64,000 nucleotides of DNA from Rhynchopus sp. YZ270_cl-10 (lineage: Eukaryota; Euglenozoa; Diplonemea; Diplonemida; Diplonemidae), in NCBI GenBank assembly GCA_964035575.1, contig OZ037858.1, forward strand, positions 310,001 through 374,000. Reading direction: 5' to 3'. The translations under genes were made by a program, and so were the position numbers. Of the stretch, positions 29,860-40,113 are shown piece after piece (the stretch's first letter is position 1; each line of letters begins with the position of its first letter). The notes below the pieces were generated by a model, which had not been told where the DNA came from, did no database searches, and saw only the letters and a program-made list of their open reading frames with translations.

Positions 29860-31518
29860 CTACCGGTAGACTGGAAGGCTTGCGTGCACCCCGCCTAATG
29901 ACGGCGGGTTGTAGATGGTATCGTACGTGTCGTAGGCTCCTTTTAGTGGACGTGGTGGGGAAACCACATTTCGTCCGTGCTGTGAGGCTGGAATTGGAAC
30001 TGGAAGTGGGGCTGCTGCTGCCATGCCAAACCCTACGGGGTCGTATGCCATGACCGGAACCGGTGGTGGCGGGAGGTAGGCTGCTGCAGCTGCTGTGCGT
30101 TGAGGTGAGTGAAGTCCGTTCGATGGAAGGGACATCTGCGAGAGAAGTGCGTGCACCTTTTCACGCTCCTGCTGCAGCTGCCGTTCCAGCTCTGTGACAC
30201 GCCCAGTGGGTGCCCCATGACGCTGAGCACTACCACTGTCAACAGCCTGTATCCGCCCCTCAAGAACCGCCCGTTGTCTTCCTATCCTGTCACGGTCGTT
30301 GCGTAGTTGCTCCTGTTTGGCCTGTTTGGCAGCCTCCAGCTCAAGAAGCTCCCTCTCCTGGTCTTCCAGCTGCCCCGACGCAAGGCGAAGCCGTTCCATC
30401 GCTTCGCCCACATCTTCATCGTCGTCGAAGCTTGCATGCTGCGGTGCACGGTCCAAGGGGTTTGATGTTGGCACCAATTTGTCAGAGAATGTATTCCCCA
30501 CAACAAGCTGTCTGTCGGTGGGAACCGTGAGACGGTGAACATCGTGGAACGGTGCGGCGCTGGGCCCGGGGACACCACCGTAGAGCACAAAGCATGCGTA
30601 GTCGTCGGTGCTCTCGGCGTCGATGACGGGCCAGACGAGGGAGAAGAGGTGTCCTGCACGGGGTGAAGGGATGGGGCCGCCGGTGACAACAAGGGGGCCG
30701 CTCCAGTGGTGGGCGTGTGCGTCCCAGACCCAGAGGTCGTTCATGACGGCGCCACTGCGGTCGACGCCGCCGAAGAGGAGGATCATGTGTTCGGTGGCAG
30801 AGACGCTGTGCCCGCAGCGCTGTGGGCCGTCCTCGCCTACCATGACCCACGTCCTGCGCGACGCGTCGTACACCCACATATCACCAAGTAAAACATTGTC
30901 CACCCCCTTCCCACCCTGCACAACAATGTTGTCGTGCGGCGCAATGCAGCTCGCATGGTCGGACCTCGCAGGCGGGCACTCCTCGCTCGGGATGACAGCC
31001 GTGCTGTCGTCGTCCGCCACCACAATGCAGGTATCTGAAGGGGAAGGGTCGTTGATGCTGCTCTCCCCACCAAAGACAAGGACATCACCCTCTGCACTCA
31101 TCACCGCGCTGTACCCACGGCGTGGGGGTGCCACAGCACTGTCGATTGCGACAGAGCGCCACTCCATCTGCGCAAGGGACAGCAACGAGAGGGTCACCAC
31201 GAGACGCCCGTTTTGGATCTTGCTCCACACCACCGCGACGTTCTCGCCTCGGCTTGTGGCGGAACTGTACAGCGGGCGGGTGGGCGGGCCGCGCCCACTT
31301 GTCTCCCCCTTGAGCCACTTCAATTCGTTCAGGTGGTACACAAACACCTCTGCGTATCTTCCATCACGCCCCGTTCCCCCAATGATGACAAGCGCCTGCC
31401 CACACAGACATGCTGCCGAGGTATAAAACGCACTCTCCCGCGTCTCCTGCAAACACGCCCACGTCGGCGCAACAAGCGAGTTCCCACCTAACACTCCCGT
31501 CATCGCCGGGGCACTCAT
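29860..31518 (-). CDS. kelch-repeat protein with C-terminal coiled coil
   Basis: 552 aa, ATG at 31518. Residues 1-355 form kelch-type repeats: GG doublets followed by W/Y positions (VIIGGTGRDGR, VLVFGGESS, IVVQGGKG, ILLFGGVDRSG, VLYGGVPG), predicting a six-bladed beta-propeller for protein binding. Residues about 370-465 are a charged coiled coil (ERLRLASGQLEDQERELLEL...). The last 90 residues are Pro/Ala-rich and disordered. No enzymatic domain, and no BTB or F-box. The family often acts as an adaptor; which partner is unknown. Confidence 0.88.
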   Translation of the reverse strand: MSAPAMTGVLGGNSLVAPTWACLQETRESAFYTSAACLCGQALVIIGGTGRDGRYAEVFVYHLNELKWLKGETSGRGPPTRPLYSSATSRGENVAVVWSKIQNGRLVVTLSLLSLAQMEWRSVAIDSAVAPPRRGYSAVMSAEGDVLVFGGESSINDPSPSDTCIVVADDDSTAVIPSEECPPARSDHASCIAPHDNIVVQGGKGVDNVLLGDMWVYDASRRTWVMVGEDGPQRCGHSVSATEHMILLFGGVDRSGAVMNDLWVWDAHAHHWSGPLVVTGGPIPSPRAGHLFSLVWPVIDAESTDDYACFVLYGGVPGPSAAPFHDVHRLTVPTDRQLVVGNTFSDKLVPTSNPLDRAPQHASFDDDEDVGEAMERLRLASGQLEDQERELLELEAAKQAKQEQLRNDRDRIGRQRAVLEGRIQAVDSGSAQRHGAPTGRVTELERQLQQEREKVHALLSQMSLPSNGLHSPQRTAAAAAYLPPPPVPVMAYDPVGFGMAAAAPLPVPIPASQHGRNVVSPPRPLKGAYDTYDTIYNPPSLGGVHASLPVYR

Positions 31519-31885
31519 TTCATACCTAGGAACAACGCTTTACAAATATTGTTTTTTTTTTTTTTGTGTCAGGGGGTCTGTGATACGGTGGGGTGTCAGA
31601 AAAGGGGAAAACAGAAAATGACAGGATGCGGTTTGCTAGGAAGACATTCCCGGTTCAATCTTTTTGTCTGGCTTGAGAAAAATTTGAAACGAATGTGCCT
31701 CTTGTGCAGGCGGCTGGAAAAAAATGAGGGTGGAGGGGTAAGTGATTTCGTATAAAGAGGTCATCAGACCCAAGCATTCCCTCAAACCCATACAATGATG
31801 TATTCTGACCAAAGAAGAATGAATGCATTCATCAGAACCCAAACCATCAAAGATCGCCCCAACCCAAAACCCAAAAACCCCCGCA
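31519..31885. other. short intergenic spacer
   Basis: No gene or repeat seen apart from a poly(T) run at about 31550-31565. Confidence 0.55.
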
Positions 31886-32248
31886 TCAATCAGGGTTTGC
31901 AACGTCTTCGTACGCTATTTCGCGTGTCATTTGTGAGATCACACCCTGTTGCCGACCTGACATGAATGAGATATATTCGCTCCGCGTCATCTTTCTCTCG
32001 GCTGCGTGATCACGTTCCTCTTTGAGCAGTGTGAAGACCCACTTCTCGCTCTCTGTCGACAAAAACGGGAGGGACAACACGAACATCATCGTGCCTGCAC
32101 TCATAGCGAGGGCGATCTGCTGGACTACTGAAAAGCGTTCGAGAAAGATGTCGAACTTCATTTTGTATCGCCAGTATTTCATGTGCAGGTCCATTGAAGG
32201 CAGAACGGCCCTTCTAAAGATAAACGTAGCCCAGTTCACGCGGGCCAT
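31886..32248 (-). CDS. small single-pass membrane protein, unknown
   Basis: 120 aa, ATG at 32248. Basic N-terminus (MARVNWATFIFRRA), one hydrophobic segment near residues 44-64 (IALAMSAGTMMFVLSLPFL), then a charged C-terminal half. Size and layout resemble accessory subunits of mitochondrial inner-membrane complexes, but I recognise no family. It has an uninterrupted frame and sits in the same direction as its neighbours. Confidence 0.65.
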   Translation of the reverse strand: MARVNWATFIFRRAVLPSMDLHMKYWRYKMKFDIFLERFSVVQQIALAMSAGTMMFVLSLPFLSTESEKWVFTLLKEERDHAAERKMTRSEYISFMSGRQQGVISQMTREIAYEDVANPD

Positions 32249-33025
32249 CTTGTTTCGCCCCTTTGTGTATCGCCCTGGTGTGAAGTGAGAATTTGAGAGT
32301 GAAAACTTGTGGAGAAGGGTGTGGTGGTGCTCAGTAAGCAGTGAAGTAGTAAATGGTGGGCGGGGGCGGAGGGGGGTTGGACAGTGTTTCTGTTAATGGT
32401 TTAACACAATTTTAAAGCTTTCTTCTTCAGAACACGAGGTTGCGCGACCCCCAGACCAATTTATCAAAACCCACGAAAATGAGATTCAATACAAAAGCAT
32501 TGACACCGCACAGTGGGAAGACTTGTCTGATCTCAATTCGATTTGTCTGTGGAGTCGGGGGGAGACGTCTACCTCAGTGTGTAAACAGGGGAGGAGAGAA
32601 AGAGGGGAGGATGAGTTGTAAAACTGATCCTTCCGCTGTTCTACATATTTAAAAAAAAGGGTAGGCTGTTAAAACTGCGAATACGCATTGATTAACGGCA
32701 CTCAGCGGATGTATAGATATGAAGACAACATCACGTTGCCAGGTTTTTTTCTAGCATTTCCCAAAAGGCCACCGCGCGCTCAGTCACCTTATTAAAAGGA
32801 TAGTTATATCTTAGGACCGTAACGGATCTGACTTGAATACCGTATACATAACGAAAAGGGATGTGGTGTGCAGACGCCGGTAACGGATCTAGCTATGCGT
32901 TGTTACGCCGGGCACTGCATGGCACTCTTGAGAACGCCACTCTTGGTCTGCCCTGGTGTTTGCAATACACCTGAGGCACCCTGAGACGAAGGGGCATGAA
33001 GGGGGCGCCCAGAGAAAAGCGGTGA
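32249..33025. other. intergenic spacer downstream of the nucleotidase/ankyrin gene
   Basis: No gene supported. The string GTAACGGATCT occurs twice (about 32819 and 32880), and a partial family II unit (GCGCGCTCAGTCACCTTATT) lies at about 32774-32794. Confidence 0.55.
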
Positions 33026-36000
33026 TCACTCGTCATGAGCCCCACACTTCTCCATGTCATCGAGGAAGTCCATCATGGTCTGCATCTTCTCAATCTGTAG
33101 GGGGGGAAAGTGAAGTTATTAATGCGGGCACAAAGCAAGGTTATGAGATGAAACGTAAGTCTGTGTGGTGGACCTCGTTAGGGGGGAAAGTGAAGTTTGG
33201 TGCAAAACATCTCTGGGATGCTGTGGGAGTTGCTGACAGGGAAACTGTAGGCTGGTGTATAGTCATTTCCCCATCCTGATTGGGGGTGAAAGAAAAGGCT
33301 TTATAAGATGAACCTGAGCGTCTTGCTTAGCTGCCTTCGCGAACAACGTGGCATACCACCTGAGGACGTCCTAGATGCAGCGCCAGACTCATCCGCGAAC
33401 ACGCCACCTCCCTGGGGGTGAACCCACACTCGGACTTCATCGTTATGTCAGCACCGTACTTTATGAGAAGCGCGACCTGTGTACGTTGGTTATTTTAAAG
33501 CAAGTCAAGTGGCAATCGAATACCCAAAGGTTCGCTCAAAGATAAAGCATACCGTAGGCTTCGATCCTCGTGCTGCTGCAAAGTGCAATGGGTAGCATGT
33601 TTTGTCCATGGGACCCAGCCCGTAGGTGCTATTTACACTGTCTATCTGGGACAGCATGCAACCGGAGGTGTTCACGTAGTCCCGCTCTGTCTGCAGTACT
33701 CTCTGTGGTGCAGGTGTGGTTTGTGAATAAAAAAAAAAAAGCGAGTTGAAATACAAATCCCTCTCGTGACAGTGTACCTTGGCACAATGACCGATGCACC
33801 GGGGGTGGACACCCATGCAGTCCTACATCCATTTCGTGGTTTACATCTGATATGTGAAAACAACATGGAAATAGTGTACATACCTCCAAAAGGTCGTCGG
33901 CACATCGCCATGCCAGTTCGCAGATCAAACCCTTCCGTCGTGTGGAGTCGGTCGATGTATGCTGTTGTGGGTTGGGTTGATAGAGACGGAAAAGGGGAGT
34001 GCGCGGAGAGGGGGTAAGAACAACCAAAGGGCGTGTCAGAGTAAAGGTAGGTATCAAAGTTTGAAGTGCAAAAAAAGACGTAATGTCCGTGCTTTCAGTG
34101 GACATAAAAGTGAAGTTGATAGTGCAAACGCCTCTGGGACGCAGGCACTGGCATTCCGTGGGTTATCGAACCCCGGAGTGTTGCGCTTGGGATTGGTTTA
34201 CAGGGAAGCTGTAAGCAGGTATACATTCATTACCCCACCCTGACCGGGAAGGGGGGACAACATGATTTAAAGATTCAAGAAAAGCACGTGTTTTAGCACA
34301 CAACACTGGGCGTCTGCTGAATCCAATGAGCGCTGGGGCGCCGACGGAACGGAGGGAGTGCACACGATCCTTTTTCACACCAGGGAATGGGGCGCGGCGG
34401 AGTTTCGCTGTTAAAGCCCGCATGTTGGTCTTGACGATGAGCCTTTGCATGGCCCGCCCACGCTCGCGGATATTAGAGGTCTGTTTGGCGAGGAAGACCC
34501 TTGTGCGCAATTCGAAGTCGACCGCGAGCTCGACACACGACACGTCGCGGGGTTCTTTGCTCCACTCGAGCGTAATCACCCACCACAGGAAAGCTTTCAA
34601 AGTGAACGCCTCCCTATAGGTGGAGGAAAAACTAGGTTGCAGCTTGGTCAGATATGTGCGGAAGGGGGTATCCCGTTTGGAGGCAGCAAATGTGAGATCC
34701 CAAGGATGTACAGCCGGGGCCACATCCACAGCTTTTGAGAGGGTTGTGTCGATCGTGGTGACGGCATCGAGGAGAAGAGACTGTACCGCCTTCACCGTTA
34801 CCTTGCTCACATTGGAGGGTACAATGCCGTGCAGCACAAAGCAGGTGGGAAGCCCTTTGCCATAGAGGCTGATGGCCGACTCATGTAGGGCAGTGAACGC
34901 TGGTGTGTGCACTATGCTGCAGTGCCACAGTAGGTGGCGTGTGTGGCATGTAACCTGGACGAGGCATAAGGGGCATTTATCGCTGAAGTCCGCCTCGGGG
35001 AAGCCACTGCGTTTGAGCCCTGCTGGATGGCAGAAGAGGATTCCGCCACACAGAACACGTCGCATCCGGAAAGCCTTGAGGGGGTCGTGGTATTGTAGAT
35101 TGCGCCACAGGGCATTGGTGGCTCGGGTGTCAATGCCGTCGTTTATGCCGTCGTACGTAGGGCGTTTACTCTGCAGATCATCCCAGACCGCCGTACGCGC
35201 CAGAACTCGCACTTCATGGGCCCTCTTGGCTTTGTCTGTATCGATGATGGGGGTAGTCTTCGTGGTTGCAGACGTAGACGTCACTGCCTTCATCTCAGGG
35301 TCCCAGCTCACGCCACATCTGCGGGAGGCGGCGAGGACAGTCCCCACTGGACCAACTGCATGCATAGGTGTACCCTTTGCGGCCAGGGTCTCGTACCTCT
35401 CTCTGATTTTCATGCACCTCTGGCGTATGGCGTCGTTGCGTTCCACACTGGCGGCGTAAGCTCTGAACGTCCTGCATATAACACTCGAGAGGGGGTGTGC
35501 TACGTGCGCCTTCAGGCAGAGTGTGAGTAGTGCGTCCACTGAACGGGTAAGGTAGGTGGGGCCCCAGCAGCACATCGTCACTGCCGTCGATAGTTCATTC
35601 ATCACTGACCGAGGGGGCATGTTGAAGGCGGACTCGTATAACACTGAAGGGAGGATGGCAGATGTGGCAATAGACACCTTCTGGGAGAAGGAGAGCGGTG
35701 TCGCACCCAAACATGAGAGCGCCCTCACGGCTGACTGGTATACCGTAGCGTTGTATCGCCCCTTGCGTCGCAGGGAGCTGTACATCATCACGCCGAGTGA
35801 GCGGAGCGACTCTGTTGTCTGGAACACATGGTTGTCCTCAGACTTCAGCTTGCATTTGTGGTTCTTCAATGATGAGAAGGCAAAGGTCTTCGCCATGTTG
35901 AGGCGCATGCCTGTGATGCGGCAGAAGTCCTCCACTCGCAGCAGGCATGCCCCCACCGAAGCTTCACTATGGCGAGACAAAAGGTATGCGTCGTCAGCAA

Positions 36001-39000
36001 ACGACCGTACAAACGCCTCAGGTATTTCCGCTGTGACGCAGTGTGTCAGGACTGATATCAGGGCGTTGATGAGCACCACAGAGAGGGGGCACCCCTGCAG
36101 AATCCCATTCGTCACGGAGTACGCCTCTCCTACGCCGGAGGGCAGCTTGAACCGCCGTCTCAGCTTGGCGTACATCGCTCGCAGAGGTGTCATGATCCTG
36201 GGGTGAAGCCCCATCTTCTCCACAAGATCCAAGGTGAGGCCCTGTGGTACGCGGTCGAAGCACTTCGCAAAGTCGAGCGCCAGACCGTGCAGCGGTTCGC
36301 CACCGAGCAGAGCGTCCTCCATCTGTGTGAAGACGTCATACAAGACGTCGTTCGTGCTGTGCTTTGGGCGGAAGCCATGTTGCGACGGGTGTACCCATTG
36401 TTCCTGCCATTGCTGAACTGCCTGCAGGCGTGCGCAGGCCCACAACCGGTATACCGCACTGGTCACTGTCACAGGACGTAGCTTCAAGGGGGACTGGTCT
36501 TCGCCTTTGGGAAGGAGCGTCACCAGGGCGGTCAACAGCGCTTGCGGCCACACACCGTTCGTCTCTATCGCGTTGAACACTCGGGCAAAACCGTCCAGTA
36601 TGCACAGGGGCATCGCATGAAGCTCCAATGAGCGCCAGCCATCAGTTCCGCAGGCGTCCGTGCGCTTACCTTTCTTGTCAAGCGTTCTGCGCAAGTCAGC
36701 ACCACTTAGCGGGTCTAGGGACATCGGGGAATGTGCGACGAAGCTGCCGAAACGTTGCTCGAAAGAGGTGAGAGTTGGCTCGGGATGGTCGTGGTCGTAT
36801 AAGTTGAACACTGATTTCCATTCATCACGCAGTAGTTTGTCCATCTCCCTGTGGTTGGCCGTAAGCACGCCATCCTCGCCCCGCAGGGCGGAAATAGGAA
36901 CACCCTGTTTACCCATGCACCACGCCGTGAGTTTTCGTCGTTCGCTGCTAAAATCTACCTTCAGCTTGGTGGTGTACTGCTTCTCGCGTTGTAGACGGGT
37001 GTTGCGTATCTCAAGGTTTATAAGCATCTTGGACTTGTCCAGCAGAGAGTTAAGGATCTGTAGCTGCTTTTCGAGCGCGGGTGGGATTGTCGTCTCTTCG
37101 GACCTCAGCAGTTTGAGCGTAATTGCGGTGCGGAACACTTTACCCCAGGCATTGCGCACAGGATTCTCCATCACCCCACCAGGACAAGATTCTGTCTTTG
37201 CAATGAGATCCGTGAGTTTGTATTCGAATTTAGCAAGCTGGTCCTGTCGGGGGGAAGACCCACCAACAGACGCCGGTCGTGTAGGTGCACACATCGGCTT
37301 CAACACCGGCTGGGGAACCTTGGAGCGGCCACAGAACCCTTTGGAGAGCGTGTCACCAGCTGCCTTTGCCGCGAGCAGGAGAAACCCTTCCCCAGCCAAT
37401 GCGATCGCTTCCCACGCATCGTCAATATCACCGGACGCAAGTGCAGCGGCACAGTTGTGTTGTCGTAGAAGATTCCTGCCGACTGTCTCAGCATTCACCA
37501 CAATTCCGAGCTCTGGCATCTGTTTGGGAATAGTGTAACGGAGTGTCGACTCTGTAAACACTGAGAGGCAGAGCCGTACGTTGACGGACTTGTGGCTGGG
37601 AATGCAGTTAATGCTCTGTGTCCAACAGCTATGGATGGCATGTGCGGCGACGCTATTCAGCAAGATGTAGTCGATACGGGTTCCTGCTGAGTCTTTGCGA
37701 GTGAACGTGACAGGGGGCTTGCCGTCATCCCCAGTGTTGCCCAGGAGCGCGACGTCGCACCAGTCATTGGCGAGTGCTTTCCGCAATGTTGGTGATCTTT
37801 CCACATCGGTGTTGAGGTCGCCGCACACAATCAACGGAACGTTACCCAGGGCTTCTCGAAACTTCACAAGCACTGTGTGGAGGAGTTCTTCGCGGGAAGC
37901 AACTGTAGCTCTTGGCGTGTCACCTGACGGGGCGTACACATTCACCACATGCAGGAACAGACGGCCGGAACCAAGCGCCACACGTGTGTGCACCACACGT
38001 TTCCGCAGCGTGGGTTTCAGAGAAGACGTCAGTTCGGTGTCCAGGAACATGATGCCCGGTCTCTTCAGCATGGTGGCCACTCCCCCACGTTCCCCAATGT
38101 GTGGACTGCGGATGCCATGGACGAGTGCGCCATCCATGGGGGGGCCCCACTCTGGGGACCATACTGTGGTGAAGAAGTCTTGCATCTCAAATATCTTGGA
38201 CTCGGTCAACTTTGTCTCTTGTAGACAGACGATATCGCACTGAAGGTCGCGGATTGTGTGCGCGTAGTTCTGCAGGGATGTGCAGTTGATCGTCGTTAGG
38301 GTAAGCGTGTTCTCAGCATCAGAGCAGCACGTACGTGAGGAGGAGGATCTATCCGTTGAAGAGGAAGCAGAGGAAGAAGATGTGTCTGAGAGTGACGGAG
38401 GGAAAAAGGGGCGAGGAGAAAATGATGATGATGATGATGATGATGTGGAGGCTCGGTTTGGGAAGTGGCGGGGACCAGGGCGTGTTTCTATGCATTCGCG
38501 GGGAAGCTGCTCGTAGTTGTGGGCTGCGAGCGACTCGGGGTCACGCTTCTCGCTCCGTCACAACACGGGCTCTACTGTCGCCTCTGGCTCAACGACTTCC
38601 GTCTCCATCTCGGATGACTCTGATGGGAACACCAATTTGCCAGTGAACCTGTTAGTGCGGGGGCGGTGGCTGTCCGCAGACGATGCTGGCCTGACTGTGA
38701 CCATGGACTGGCCTGGGCGCTCAATGTTGGTGAAGTGCGGGGCGGTGCTCGCGGCCACGATCAGCCACGTCTGTCCTTTGCGCTTGTATGTTGCCAGCTG
38801 TGTGCATGGCCAGCTCGTGCTCTGCAGAACGGACATGACGTCTGCCGCCTCCTCGTAGTGCCGTGCACCCGACACTGTGTACCTCACCAGAGAGGGATCG
38901 TTCGACATGGGCGCGAGAGACCCGTGCAGCTCTCTGCGAACGGTGTCCAAGTCAACCCCTTGCTTCATCCTTAGGGCCAAACCCCCACTCACTCCCACAG

Positions 39001-39944
39001 CCAGCCCTATGCAGGAGTTGGGGTTCCGTGTGTTCAAATCTAGTGCTCTCTCGAGCGTCACGGACCGGTCCAGCCAGGCCACAGGGTACTGGTCGCCGCC
39101 ACAGTGCCACTTCAGAGGCTTGAGAAAAAGCCCCTGTTTCCCCGACAGCGACAGCAGCTGCTCCACCTTACTCACCGGTACGCGTAGGCTAATTTCATGC
39201 CCATTCCCATGTTCGTTCTCTCTGCGGAAGTAGTCCCACACGTTGCTGGGCTTCACCACGTGCTGCACTACCTTGCACAGATCTGTCAGCAGTCTCGGCA
39301 TCATAATGCCAGGGTTGCGCTCCGCTTGTCTCCATGTCGTTGCATCCGCAAACTTCTCCGATAACGTGCAGATGAGTACTGCGGTGGAGGGTCGTGCATT
39401 CACGTGTACCGTCTTCGGCATCGCCTCCGTCATCTCCGTCACCCATAGTAGGGAGTAGCACGCGTACCAAGTCTCATCGCGTTGCTGCTTGAGAGTCTTA
39501 TTCTCCGACCGCAGCGTAACTGCCACACACCGCGAACAGAAGCGCTTCTTCGCGTACACGGCGATCCTCGGGAAGGCAGCCTCGTTCCGGATGTCCTCCT
39601 CGCGTGCCAGCACGGCCTCCCAAGCGAGTCTCGCCTCGTCTGCGTTATCTGCAATGAACGCCAAGTCCATCGCCGTCATCACCAAGTCCACGTCCCGGCA
39701 AATTGGGGCGCCCCCGAATTGGCTCCGCATAAGCGAAAACGTCGTTCGTACTGTATCCGGCTCCTCCTCAGCAATGCGCCGGTACTCCGAAAACTTCTGC
39801 AGCCTCTGTTTCTGCCTGCTGCCTCTCACCACGTGTGCCCATTCCTGCGAGGGCTCCTCGCCGTCGCGTCCTTCGTCGTCGTTGACGCGATCCTCCTCTC
39901 CACGTTCACCGCGCGTGCCACTCAGCGGACTGTATCTGTTGTTT

Positions 39945-39975
<31 letters not shown>

Positions 39976-40053
39976 CGCTGTTCTTGCCGGGGACCTGCAC
40001 CCATGCAGAGCGGTTTCTATTGTTGCTGCCGTTGCTGTTGCTGTTGCCATTGT

Positions 40054-40113
<60 letters not shown>

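Noticed and set aside
34140-34165. tRNA gene suggested by GGGTTCGATAACCC
   Set aside because: B-box-like only; no A box, acceptor stem or anticodon arm could be fitted around it.
38158-38209. ORF2 start at 38209
   Set aside because: The codon is TTG inside the endonuclease domain; the frame is open back to the ORF1 stop, so this is not a natural start.
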